From positions 124,001-188,000 of the forward strand of contig JAFEMH010001232.1 in assembly GCA_022495995.1 (NCBI GenBank): a stretch of 64,000 nucleotides of DNA, in the 5' to 3' direction. This stretch comes from Adenophora triphylla var. japonica. Its lineage: Eukaryota; Streptophyta; Magnoliopsida; Asterales; Campanulaceae. Made by a program: the position numbers and the translations under genes. The notes beneath the pieces are model-generated. The model ran no database searches. It saw only the letters and a program-made list of their open reading frames with translations, and was not told where the DNA came from. This document shows, piece by piece, positions 10,049 through 20,851 of the stretch (position 1 is its first letter; each line of letters opens with the position of its first letter).

Positions 10049-11916
10049 TTAGACATAGTACCTGCGCAGCTTATCGCCGTTGACTGGGTGGACAAAGGGA
10101 TTGCCGTCCAGGTCTGCAAGCTTCATTGCTCCTCCCGATAGTATCTTCTGCACCACATACGGGCCGATCCAAACGGGTTCCGACTTTCCCAGGGGGTTGT
10201 CTCTGGTAGGGGGCTTCACCTTCAACACTAAGTCACCTCTTTGATGTCCCTGGCCTTGACTTTCTTGTCGAATGCCCTGGCCATTCGCCTCTGGTAGGCT
10301 CGGGTGTGCTCCATGGCTTTTAACCTTCTTTCGTCGAGCAAGGCCATTTCATCGTGCCGGCTGCACAACCATTCTACCTCATTGACACTGTTTTCCAGGA
10401 GGACCCTTAGTGACGGGATTTCTAACTCCACTAGCAACACTGCCTCCATCCCGTAGGTTAGGGCAAAGGGAGTTTCTCCCGTGGCTGTTCTAACGGATGT
10501 TCTGTAGTCCCAAAGTGCTAGGTGCAGCTTTTCAGGCCAGTCACGACCACGGGTGGCCATTTTCCGGATAATCCGCTCGAGCGTCTTATTGGCAGCTTCT
10601 ACGGCTCCGTTAGTCTGAGGTCTGTATGGGGACGACTTGTGGCGAGTGATTCTGAATTCTGACAGCAATCTATCGCAGTCCCCTTCAAAGTGCGACTCGT
10701 TATCTGAAATGACCTCATTGGGCACCCCATATATGCATATAATGTTTTCCTTGATGAATTGGGCCACTTTTCTGGAAGTGAGAACCTTGTAGGACTTGGC
10801 CTCTACCCACTTGGTGAAGTAATCAATTGCCACTAACACAAATTCGTGCCCATTGCTTCCTGCCGGGGCTATCTTCCCTATTACGTCAATACCCCAAGTT
10901 GCAAACGACCAAGGAGTCGTCATGCAGTACAGGTCATGAGGCGGGAGATGGTTGAGGTTGGCAAACCTTTGGCATTTGTCGCACTGTCGGACATGCTGTA
11001 CACAGTCTGTTTCCATGGAAATCCAGTAGTAACACATTCTGAGGATCACTTGCATCAATGCTCTGGCATTCATATGAGGACCGCAGGGACCATTGTGGAC
11101 TTTGGTCATCAATTCTCTGGCCTTTTCTTGGGTGACACACAGGAGGAGTGGTTCCTGGTACCGTTTCTTGTACAGGTCGCCCCCTAGGATGACATAATGG
11201 GAGGCCAACCATTTTAGGGCTTGCAAGCTCTTGGCCTTGATGCCTTCCCTTGGTCTACCTTCTTCGTCTCTGAAAGCTGATTCCCCATCCTTGAGGAACT
11301 GGTAAATCTGACTGTACCAGGGTTCCTTGACAGGCTCGGGTCCCAAGTCTACCTCACAACAGAAAGCTGGGGCTTCTCTTCTACCCACTCTGAAGGGTTT
11401 TATGGCCTTTCCCTCGAGGATCTCTACCAGTGAGGCTAGAGTAGCTAAGGCATCTGCGAACCTGTTCTTATCCCTTGGCAGGTAATGGAAGGACACTTCT
11501 CTGAATTGCTCAGTCAACTCTTCCATGTAGGCATGATACCTCTAAAGATTAGGGTCCATAGTCTTCCACTTGTTGGAGACCTGGTTGATGATCAGGGCTG
11601 AGTCTCCATAGACCTCAAGCTCTTTGACATTCCTTTCTAAGGCAGCTTCCAAACCAGCAATGCAAGCTTCATACTCGGCAACATTGTTCGTGGCAGGGAA
11701 GTTTAATTTGAGGGCTATTGGCATGTGCTCATCTTTTGGATCGACCAGTAGCATTCCTACGCCGTTTCCTATCTTATTAGCAGCTCCGTCAAAGAATAGC
11801 TGCCATCGGTTCTCAGGCTCAACTACGAAGATCCCTTCATCTTGGAATTAGGGCTCAGGCCCGCGGTCCTCATTACTAGGGAAGTTTGCCAGATGGTCTG
11901 ACAGAGCTTGACCCTT
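10049..11916 (-). pseudogene. Copy A: archaeal-type RNase H plus full integrase, pol C-terminus
   Basis: On the minus strand from 11916: ALSDHLANFPSNEDRG, then RNase H (FFDGAAN, NVAEYEACIAGLEAALERN, VYGDSALI, LPRDKNRFADAL). The integrase zinc finger HNGPCGPHMN...CDKC follows, then a catalytic core with GIDVIG, VISDNESHF and NGAVEAANKTL, so the DDE triad is intact. The chromodomain-free C-terminus reads KVKPPTRDNPLGKSEPVWIGPYVV and ends LRRYYV with a stop at 10049. Lesions: a stop at about 11850, one near 11540, and a frameshift near 10235. The protein is clearly diverged from copies B and C. RT is missing because the element is cut at 11916/11917. Confidence 0.88.
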
Positions 11917-11920
11917 AAGT
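11915..11920. other. Rearrangement joint between copies A and B
   Basis: Minus-strand RNase H sequence of A (codons for LKGQALSD) meets plus-strand RT of B (VIEYPEW) within TTAAGT. Copy C reads ATCAAAGTGATCGAG at the matching place, so only AAG is shared. There is no LTR at the joint, so it is not a simple insertion boundary. Confidence 0.85.
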
Positions 11921-14091
11921 GATCGAGTATCCGGAATGGCTAGCAAACACGGTACAAGTAGCCAAGTCGAACGGGAAAATACGAGTCTGTGTAGATTTCA
12001 GAGACTTGAACAAGGCATCCCCTAAAGATGACTTTCCACTACCAAACATAGACATGTTGGTCGACGCCACAGCAGCATACGAAGTATGCTCATTCGTCAA
12101 TAGCTTTGAAGGGTATAACCAAATCCTCATGGCAGAGGAGGATCAGCACAAAATGGCATTCACCACACCTTGGGGGACGTTCTGTTATACGGTCATGCCG
12201 TTTGGTCTCAAGAACGCTGGCGATACTTACCAAAGGGCAGTCACGACACTATTCCATGGCATGATCCATAAGGAAATAGAGGTATACATGGACGACATGA
12301 TTATCCACTCAAAAGGGGCAGATGGTCAGCACTTCAGAGATCTCAAAAAATTCTTCAATCGACTGAGACAACACAAGATGAGGCTCAACCCCGCAAAATG
12401 CTCATTCAGAGTGGTCAAAGGGAAAGTCTTAGGGTACATGGTCACCGAACGTGGCATAGAAGCAGACCCCGCCAAGATAAAGGCCATCATAGACATGACT
12501 CCACCCAGAACACAGAAAGAAGTAAAGGGATTCATGGGCAGACTCCAATACATCAGTCGATTCATCAATCAACTGACTACAATGTGCGATCCTATCTTTA
12601 AGCTACTTAAGAAAAATGCACCTCAAGAATGGACCGAGGAATGTCAAGAAGCATTCGAGGAAGTTAAGCACTACTTAACTTCCCCACCCATCCTGGTTCC
12701 ACCGCACAAGGAAAAGCCCTTAAAGCTATACCTCACGGTTACTGACAATGCGCTAGGGGCTATGCTCGCTCAAGAACAGTCTGCTTCACACACAGAGAAT
12801 GCCATCTACTTTGTCAGTCACAGATTCCAAGGCAGCGAAATCAACTACTCTCCACTTGACAAATCTTGCGCTGCTCTTGTCTGGGTATCACAAAGGCTAA
12901 AGCACTATATGGAAGCCTTCCCGGTTCGTCTCATCGCAAGAATGGATCCTTTGAAGTACATCCTAGACAAATCAAATTTATCTTCGAGACTGGCTAAATG
13001 GTATTTCATGCTCGCGGGATATGATATCACTTACGTCACTCAGAAATCCGTCAGGGGTAGTGTATTCGCAGATCAGTTGGCCGAATTTCCTTGCGACGAA
13101 GTGAAGGGGGAAGACCCGCGATTCCCTGATGAAGACATCATGAGCATAGACGACGAAAATAAGTGGCAATTATTTTTTGATGGCGCAGCCAACGAGAAAG
13201 GGTTCAGCATCGGAATGTTGTTAGTAGATCCCGACGACATCTACACTCCACTAGCAATACGTCTTGACTTTGATGCCACCAAAAACACCGCAGAATATGA
13301 AGCTTGCATAGCGGGGCTTGTGGCAGCCCTAGAGCGCAACGGGATTGAACTTGAGGTATTTGGGGACTCCCAGTTGATCATCAATCAGACACTGAAGAAG
13401 TGGAGGATCCAAGATCCAACCCTTCAAAGATACAATGCCCACCTCCAAGATTTGGTGCAACAATTTCAGGATATCTCCTTCCACTATCTTCCTAGAGACA
13501 AAAACCGATTTGCTAACGCATTGGCTACACTTCCCTCCCTGGTTGAAATCCCTGCAGGCAAAGCACTCAAACCCTTCAAAATAACCCAACACGTAACTCC
13601 TGCCTACTGCGCCGTTATAGATCTCCATGACTGCAAAGACAAATGGTCATCCGAATGTGCCACCATTGAGGACACCGAAAGAAACCGTGGTACCATGACA
13701 TTTGGCGTTTCATCCTAGATGGAGCCATCCCACCTGAGATCGACCAGAAGACTCAGACCGCCCTTAAAAGGCTGGCAGCTAACTATGTCATCATTGCTGG
13801 CCGTCTATTCAAAAAATACTCCCAAGGAAGCCTCCTTTGTGCCACCGAAGAAGAATGGCAAGAGCTTTCAACAAAAAGGTCAAGACAAGGAATATCAGAG
13901 TAGGCGACCTGGTTCTCCACGAACATCGTCCTGGACCTTTCAACCCGTTAGGCAAGTGGGGACCAAGATGGATAGGACCCTACATCGTGAAGAAGATATT
14001 CTCTAGGGGAGCCCTTCAGCTGGTGGACATAGACGGAGATCCACTACCAAAGCCGGTCAACATGGACAAGCTCAAGAAATACTTCGGGTGA
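11917..14091 (+). pseudogene. Copy B: RT, two RNase H domains and integrase C-terminus; integrase core deleted
   Basis: A 599-codon frame from 11919 gives RT with the YMDD box present (EVYMDDMIIHSKG), thumb, RNase H and the archaeal-type RNase H (FFDGAAN, NTAEYEACIAGL, FGDSQLI). A 1-bp loss at about 13679 (GAAAGAAACC versus GAAAAGAAACC in C) shifts frame. At about 13853 the sequence jumps from EEE to RMARAFNKKVK, removing the integrase zinc finger and core. What remains is the C-terminal GPFNPLGKWGPRWIGPYIVKK region ending KKYFG at 14091. The start is truncated at the 11917 joint. B and C are close copies, differing by scattered substitutions. Confidence 0.88.
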
Positions 14092-14114
14092 CTTGGCCTC
14101 TTAAAAAGAAAAAA

Positions 14115-14225
14115 ATGCTCGCTAGGTTGAAAATCCCGAAGGGGATGGCCTAGGCAAAAATTAGAGCTTGCACAAGAAAAGAAGCCCGCTAGATTGAGAA
14201 CCCGAAGGGGCAGTCTAGGCAGAAG
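14115..14225 (+). repeat. Copy B: paired CTAG hairpins after pol
   Basis: Two units lie at about 14120-14156 and 14188-14220. The first pairs CTAGG with CCTAG around ATCCC/GGGAT; the second pairs CTAGA with TCTAG around CCC/GGG. The outer pair change (G-C to A-T) is compensatory. Related units lie at the same place in copy A. The A-runs between them hold nothing else. Confidence 0.55.
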
Positions 14226-14316
14226 AAAGGGTGTGCATAAAAAAAAAATAGGAGGCCTTGTCCCCGCTAGATTACCCCTCGGCCTGAAACCGTATTTTTT
14301 CATTTTTTTCAAAAAT

Positions 14317-14371
14317 GAACTACGTTAGACCTGAGCCTCTTATTTAATTGCTGTAAAAGAGGAACGTAGCC
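14317..14371 (+). ncRNA. Conserved two-stem hairpin, copy B internal
   Basis: Outer stem CTACGTT/AACGTAG, loop with AGACCTGAG, inner stem CCTCTT/AAGAGG, about 15-nt apical loop. Same position (between pol and the antisense genes) and same element-sense orientation as the copy at 9615-9666. There the inner stem is CCCCTT/AAGGGG. Confidence 0.75.
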
Positions 14372-14558
14372 AGCCTTCGGGTTCGGTCTAATCAAATAAA
14401 TAAAATTTTGTCCTTTTATTTATCAAATGCAATTTATTAATGACAAAGGGGAAATCCTAACGATAACGACTAATTTACTAAGCTAAAAATCATGAAAAAA
14501 ATATAAATAAAATAAAACTATTGATCTATCAAATCAGTCTCTTGATACTCTTTAAGAT
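14372..14558. other. AT-rich convergent spacer of copy B
   Basis: Sequence between the hairpin and the stop of the antisense DUF7745-like gene. No motif is recognised. Confidence 0.4.
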
Positions 14559-16051
14559 CTAGCCTTTCATTGACTTATTAGGCCGGCGGACATGATCACC
14601 CCCGTCATCGCGATCTCTCTTGCGTTTTGGGCCCTTCGAAGCAGAACATCCCTCGAGGCGAGTGAAAACGGACTCCGAAAGCCTCTTGAAGACATTGGGC
14701 CTATCTAAAGCTTGCATCTTTCCGGGCATACCCTTGCCTCGCCTCTCATACCAATCCCCATCAAGAAAATCCTGGGTTGGATCAGTCCGTACATTAGCAG
14801 GATCAGACTGAGCCTCACTCCTCCGCAAAGTACTGCTAGCTACAAAGGAATCCCCTAACAAAGAAAGCCGCAGATCATCAATCTTCTCCACATTAGGGTG
14901 ACCGGTATGAAGGAACCAATCCAAATACTTGTCAGATAAGAAGATGCTTGCATCAAAGTCCTAAGGTTCGACCAGCGGTCTCGATTAGTTCCTTTACCCC
15001 ATGCTTGAGCTAGCACCTTCGCAAACTCTACACCGATATAAGACACCTCACGAGAGGCTCCTTTGAAAAGATAAGTGTCCTACTGCTGGGCAAATTGACA
15101 GAACACCCGCTTGGGAAAATAAAAGGAGGAATCTCGCAAACCCGGGAGAACAACCCTGTCAAAACCCTTGGTATTGGCAACATACTTGTTCGATCTCCAA
15201 TAAGGTGGACACCAAATGATATCGGCAGTCGCAGTCTTTGCAATCAGCTTGGCCCACTCATCCACCGAGAGATCCTTGATCAGCAACTTCCTCATGTGGT
15301 ATGTGAATGGGGAGTACTCCAATGGGAGACCTACCAACTTGAGATGTTCCCTAAGCCAAATAGTCAATAAAAGAGGACTCCCTTGAGTCATGGCACCGAT
15401 CTTATGCAACTCATCAAGACCATGCAGGGTTTCACCCAAGATTAGCGGAATGATGTTCCTAGAATGTTTCCTAGCCTGCAGAATTTCAACCAATGGGGGA
15501 TCAACCAGGCCATCCCTGCACGTGAACAAAATATCTCCGAAAAGAGAAAGGGCCAGAAAGTTCCGTTTGTAAACATGGAAGGCATCATCATCTTAATCTT
15601 CGCTGAAGCGTTCAGGAAAAGAAGAACAATCTACCCACCTGCGATGAACCAACTCATAGCAAGTATCTAGAGGGATCCCTAGCAGTTCATTCAAAGCCTC
15701 CAAATGATTCCTATTGTACTTAGGAACAGCAATCTCACCGGTCAACGACATATCCAAGATAATGGCGAACTCCTCAACAGTAGGCACCATCTCATTAAGA
15801 GAAAAATTAAAGAGATGAACATAAGGATCCCAAAATCGAGCAGCACCCTGCAAAAGATTCCAGTCTGGTTGGAGGTTCTTCAAGGTGAAAAGGATTCTGA
15901 ATCCGAATTCTGCTATAAACTTATTGCGAGATCGATTGCGAAACGACCTCACGAAATCCCTTGATGCTTGTTTGAATGCTTCAACAACGTCAGACGGCAA
16001 AGAAAAATCATCAACAATCATGGACGTTGGGACGATCTCCTTGGAAGCCAT
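14559..16051 (-). pseudogene. Copy B antisense gene 2: DUF7745-like protein
   Basis: A single exon on the minus strand from an ATG at 16051 (MASKEIVPTSMIVDD). It has LQPDWNLLQGAARFW, NEMVPTVEEF, ALSLFGDILF, IIPLILGETLHG, LLLTIWLREHLK and WCPPYWRSNKYV, matching the gene at 7910-9377 throughout although the sequences are far apart. The C-terminus is basic and charged (KGPKRKRDRDDGGDHVRRPNK), a likely nuclear signal. Lesions: a TAA near 15602, a TAG near 15080 and a frameshift near 14965. A good TATA (CCTATAAAAACACC on the minus strand, about 16150-16163) lies some 100 bp upstream of the ATG. Function unknown. Confidence 0.6.
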
Positions 16052-16146
16052 GGATCACAGGGTTGGAAAAGAAGACAAGAATTCAATCCTAACAAAATAT
16101 ATCTAGAGTTTGAAGGGCTGGGATGAGTTATCTGGCCGGACTACGG

Positions 16147-16256
16147 GGTGTTTTTATAGGGAAAACTGATAGAATCCTGTTCGAAGAAGGAAAGGAATTT
16201 TGCCTGAGTAGCGTGTCCCGCGCGAGATGCCTTGTCCCGCGCGACACATCTCTTCG
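16147..16256 (-). promoter_or_regulatory. Copy B: DUF7745-like gene promoter with palindromic words
   Basis: A TATA box (minus-strand TATAAAAAC) lies at about 16155-16162. Two GC-rich words lie 50-100 bp upstream, at 16210-16229 and 16231-16250. On the plus strand the first reads TAGCGTGTCCCGCGCGAGAT. That differs from the word in this element's LTR (20068-20088) only by C-to-T changes at CpG sites. Confidence 0.6.
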
Positions 16257-16583
16257 GCAAATTCAACAGCAGTCCTGCACAAATAAGCAATCTAGCCCCG
16301 ACTTGACGAAGCAAGTCTCGAAAACCTGCACATACAGTTCCTAATATGCAGTACAATACCAAAACCAAGCTCAAAATTGTGACCCGAATGGTCATTTCAT
16401 TTCAAATCATGGAAGTCGAGAAAGTTAAAAAATTAATTAATTAGACATAAGACTAGGAATTAAGAAAACCTTGTTTTTGTGCTACCTACGTGCTAACAGG
16501 TACCAAAAAGAAAGAAAAATTGTCTGGGCCCACACGACCAATATTTACAAATTCTTAAGAAGTAAATGGGGAAAAAAGAGGGA

Positions 16584-18837
16584 TCACGCCATCAAGTCAC
16601 TCGAGCCGCCGGCACCTCCGCCTTCACCACCATGGGGGCTACCATCCCTCTTCAACCGCTTGGCTCCACAAGTCGGGGTCACCACAGAGGCTACCGTCGA
16701 AGCTGCCAAAGCTGCCTTCTGAAACAGCCGCTCAGACAGGTCCGACACCAAGGACATCAATCCCGCCATCCTGCTCGCCCCACGGTTGTAATCAGTCACG
16801 GACATGGTAATCTGACAACAAAAGGGATCAGATGAAGCTGGACATATACACATATATGGACGAATACATGAAATAGTATGCACAGAAACGTACCGAAGAG
16901 ATATCAGATGGGAGGCGGTAACCTTCGGGAATATGGTTCGGGATCGAGATGTGGCCAACCATCGGCATGCTCCCCATCATATATGTGTAGCTCGGAGGAC
17001 CATAATCTGGCGCAAAAAGGCATAGGACCCACATACTGGGAAGAAGAGCTGGGGGCTGATGAGCCTGAGGCCGAGGCAGAGGTGGAAGCCCGAGCAAATG
17101 ACCGCCTAGCACCTACCAAAAGGGGACCCATCAGGCGAGGCAAGAACTCTGCATATGAAGCTCCCCAGACAACGCAATCTGTCACCATACACTCCTCAAC
17201 AAGATCAGCATAATCATCATCAGGAATGAAGTGGGTGAGGTACATCGCCCTCGGCAGATCCGCTGACACCCTATATGGCAGTGAACCCCGGCCATGCTGA
17301 GGGCAGACTCGCTCTCCCAAGTACATGGTATTCCCCTCCAGAGATACCAAGATCCTCTGCATCGCAGTAGCATCCCAAGCACGGTGAACCTCCCATTCCA
17401 ACAAGGTCCACGGATAAAAGCCCAGCCGCTCAAACTCAAAAGCATCCAGCATGGCTCGCGCCTCCGCAACGGTCAGGGTCTAGTCCTGATCTCCCTCCTC
17501 CTCATCCACAGTTCGATTAGGATAGCTCTACCTCCTGATATCCGGAAACAGAGGGTCCCGGCTATCCAACTCAAACTTGTACAGTCCGAAGACGACATAT
17601 CCCCATATCTGTACATGAAAACCAAAAATTTAAGTACAAAACACAGACAAACCAAACAGACAAAAGATAGAGACAGAATCAAAAGCATACCTCCCAAGCA
17701 TAAGAATACCCAGACAGAGTATCCTTGGTGTGCCTACACGCCTCATCCATAGTAGGATAACAGAAGGCCAGCCCGGCTGAGCCCCAGTCATACGTCCCCA
17801 CAGCATTCAAATCATCCAGCAAACCCAAGAGAGCAAGGCGAGCCGTAGAAGAATGGTTAGCAAAGATGGTCTCTGACAGAATGTACCAGAGAGCACCCCT
17901 TACCAACCGATCGATGTTCGGATTTGGCCTAATCGCATAAGCCTTAAGTTGAGCACGGAGGGGTGACAACTCAGCAGCAAACCCCTTAACCTTGTTAGGG
18001 GCAAAACCAATCAGCTGCCTCCATGCGACTGGACTCGCATGCTTGTAACCCGTAGTATTTGGGAGGGCGACACCGGTAAACTCCAGCCCCGTGATAGCTA
18101 GAAAATCTGTCAGGGTCATGGTAGCTTCCCCGAAGCGAAGATGCACCATGTGGGTAGTATCCCACCACCTCTCTCTGATTTCTTGAAGGACCTGTGAATC
18201 CGTCTCATCCCTTGGATGTTGTCGACGAAGGTCAGACGCCCCATTTGAGCCATCCTAGCTCAAACGCCATTTAAGCCCTTGATTTTGTCCCATAAAGCCT
18301 TGGCAAACTTTGGACTCCCACAGAAATTTATGGTCGACTTATATGGCTGTAAAATAGAGGAAAAGCAAAAGATCAACTTTAGAAATCATCCCATGGCGAA
18401 AATTCAAAGAAATAGAAGAAAAATTCTCATTGAGGCATTTCATCGAACACCTGGCGTGCGCACAAGAAAAGCATGCCCAAAGATGCATTCGACTACCTGA
18501 ATCAACCCCTCCTACAATACATGATATGTAGGGGACTCATACGTACACCATACAACGTCATACAACCAACAAACTCAACAAAAACGAAGCATGCATTAAG
18601 GAAGAACCAAGTTCTAGCCAAAAGAGAAAAACTGCCAATTTGACGAAATTGGGATTCAAAAAATAGATTCGAATGCAATTTAATTCATGAAATGAGAAGT
18701 GAGGGAGAAGATCTTACCAAACCCTCTCGAACGGTATAAGATATATGCATATCCCTATCAAAAGTGAGGTCGTCACAGGGGTAATCCTTGCCAAGCAAAT
18801 GACTCCCCAAAGTCGGATTCTTCCTCTCTTGCGCCAT
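16584..18837 (-). pseudogene. Copy B antisense gene 1: plant-mobile-domain-like protein, four exons
   Basis: Minus-strand exons are 18837-18718, 18346-17691, 17608-16894 and 16811-16584, with introns of 371, 82 and 82 bp that all obey GT/AG. Exon 1 encodes MAQERKNPTLGSHLLGKD. Exon 2 has MTLTDFLAITGLEF, IGFAPNKVKGF and GTYDWGSAGLAFCY, the plant mobile domain signature. Exon 3 starts IWGYVVFGLYKFE and includes a Ser/Ala-rich stretch. Exon 4 ends in a Gly-rich tail (GGEGGGAGGSSDLMA). Exon boundaries match those of copy A despite strong divergence. Lesions: a TGA near 18260, a frameshift after it, a TAG and another stop early in exon 3, and a 1-bp shift near its end. Confidence 0.65.
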
Positions 18838-18974
18838 GGATATTAGAAGGAGAAGGGATTGAAGGTTGATTGAAGAGGGAAATCAACAAAGCAAAGCACC
18901 AAGAAATCTCAGAAAAAAAAATTGCCTTGGCTCGAGCTGGGAAAGAAGATTTGAAAAATGGGTGTTTTTCAAAA

Positions 18975-19050
18975 TGAACAGCAGCTGCTGTTATATTGAC
19001 TCGACAGTAGATATATGGCACGAGACAAGCTATCTCGCGCGAGATAAACC
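18975..19050 (-). promoter_or_regulatory. Copy B: PMD gene promoter with palindromic words
   Basis: The perfect palindrome ATCTCGCGCGAGAT lies at 19032-19045, with a second word GCACGAGACA just beside it (19018-19027). ATATAT at about 19011 may be the TATA. AACAGCAGCTGCTGTT, another perfect palindrome, lies near 18977-18992, and copy A has AAACAGCATTGCTGTTT at 4679-4695. The ATG is at 18837. Confidence 0.55.
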
Positions 19051-19278
19051 TTCTGGAAATGTATGAAATTGTCCCCAACAATAAGCGTCTACGCAACGTC
19101 AAAATTCAAAATTTTGACACATTACCCTTGGAAATGATACACTAGCAAGGAAACGTGGAAAAATTGGCACCGCAAGTCACGGAACGAGCCGAACGTGATG
19201 CCCGCACAATCGCACGATACGGCACCAGTCGCCCGAAATGATTGATCCAGAGATCAATTCATTCCACACGATTCAATA
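19051..19278. other. Non-coding stretch upstream of the 41-bp array
   Basis: No gene or repeat is recognised here. It continues the 3' untranslated part of copy B. Confidence 0.4.
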
Positions 19279-19620
19279 CCAGACAGGTGAATCGTCAAAA
19301 GAAAAGCCTGATTCAGAGCCCAGACAGGTGAATCGTCAAAAGAAAAGCCCGATTCAGAGCCTAGACAGGTGGATCATCAAAAGAAAAGCCCGATTCAATG
19401 CCCAGACAGGTGAATCGTCAAATCAAAAGCCCGATTCAATGCCCAAACAGGTGAATCGTCATCCTCAACAAAAGCCCGATTCGGAGCCCAGACAGGCGAA
19501 TCGTCACAAAACCGACAGGACTCAAAGGACCGGACAGGTAAGCCTTTGTTTTCTAACATATTTCCCCACAGGTTTGGAGCCCAGACAGGCGAATCTTCAG
19601 AAGACAGACAGGTATATTAA
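19279..19620 (+). repeat. 41-bp tandem array in the 3' region of copy B
   Basis: About seven diverging units of CCAGACAGGTGAATCGTCAA type. The first three are 41 bp apart; later ones vary. The array stays open in one frame but encodes only repeats (PRQVNRQKK). It occupies the same place before the 3' LTR as the 51-bp array of A and the 31-bp array of X. Confidence 0.85.
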
Positions 19621-19737
19621 GAATTGGGTCTTGATTTGATTCCTCAATACGAATTTACCTTTTCAAAAGTAAAATCTCCTCGATTTTCAAAAATGATTTT
19701 CAAAATACCTAAAGCAGCCTTTTCATGTTTTGGAGTC

Positions 19738-19779
19738 AAACTACGTTATGGTCTGATTCTCCGATAGAGATACGTAGGA
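19738..19779 (+). ncRNA. Conserved two-stem hairpin, copy B near the 3' LTR
   Basis: Element-sense outer stem CTACG/CGTAG, loop GGTCTGAT, inner stem TCTC/GAGA. Fourth inner-stem version of the family. It lies about 90 bp before the LTR; X has its copy in the matching place. Confidence 0.65.
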
Positions 19780-19839
19780 AGCCGTGCGGCCCGACCATCC
19801 CGATGTTCAGAATGATGTCTTTTCTATCGTCGACATGAC

Positions 19840-19870
19840 TTCTTCCATAAGACTTGTCGCTGAGGGGCTC
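19840..19870 (+). other. Polypurine tract of copy B
   Basis: CTTCCATAAGACTTGTCGCT then GAGGGGCTC directly before the LTR. Element X has the homologous CTTCCATAAG...GAGGGGCTC at its own 3' LTR on the minus strand (23107-23145). This ties X and B to one lineage and fixes the orientation of X. Confidence 0.7.
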
Positions 19871-20851
19871 TGTAGACACCCCATTCTGAACCCATCGGAG
19901 CACATTTATACCGCTCTAAGTCTCGCCTTGAGTCAAGAAGTAGAAATCCACCATTTCGTCATGTTTCGTTAAGTTTTGACTAACGATCGTTAGTTTGGGA
20001 CTAAACTGCATACGAAATAACGAGGGAAGGGCAGAATTGTCCACAGACTGCCTTATTTTGCGCGTAATAGCGTGTCTCGTGTGAGATAAAGGAGTTCTGC
20101 AGACCTGCAGATGGCAGTTTCCTCGTCAGTTTCAACCTCTTTCGGGATAAAACATTATCCATCCGGCCATCCAATGAAGTTTGGATTCTCGAACCTTCCT
20201 AAGGTGTTTGATATCATCTTCAACACCTCCTTAACACCTATAAATACCTAAAGACTTTCAGTATTTTGGATCCCAGACTTTTCAAGTCAAAACTCCCACA
20301 TTTACTGGTTTCTCTCCCTGAAAGATTCCTGTTAATCACCCCTAAAATCACCTAAAGTTTGTTTGTCAACCTTGTTGACAAACAAACATCGAAGCTCAAA
20401 TCAAGGACTGAGGTGAAGCTCTGTCCGAGTCAAGGTTCGACTCTAAACTTGAGTCGAAACTCTGTCCGAATTACTTCACGCATGGTAATCTTCCTTTCCC
20501 TTTCTAATTGATTGTTAGAGTGGTATAAATACATTGAATCTAGGATCAGCCTAGAGCCTTCCCAAACCATGGGGATGGTCTCGAAGCAATCGATCATATA
20601 TTCCGTTTAACCTTGTTAAATGGATCTTTATTTTATTTATTATTTAAAATATCTCTTTTCTTTGAAAACCTCTCTTTTTTCTAGCATGGCCGATCTCCGG
20701 ATTGGGTGGAATGGGTGCTCCTTGACCTTCCCATTCCATAACCTAAGCCCCGAACCCAAAATCTATTTTCAAATGGGTTTTCTATGTTTCCGAACGAATA
20801 ATATAGGTGGCGACTCAAAAAGATGTTAAAGAAAATTCACGCATCGCTACA
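19871..20851 (+). repeat. 3' LTR of copy B (Tat lineage)
   Basis: It starts TGTAGACACC, a typical Tat LTR start, and ends CGCTACA (981 bp). TATAAATACC lies at 20238. A copy of the B palindromic word (GTGTCTCGTGTGAGATAAAG) is at 20071-20090, about 150 bp upstream of the TATA. The base after the LTR begins GTCAC, the likely target duplication, in what is otherwise continuous Copia-1 LTR sequence. The matching 5' LTR is not in the window. Confidence 0.85.
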
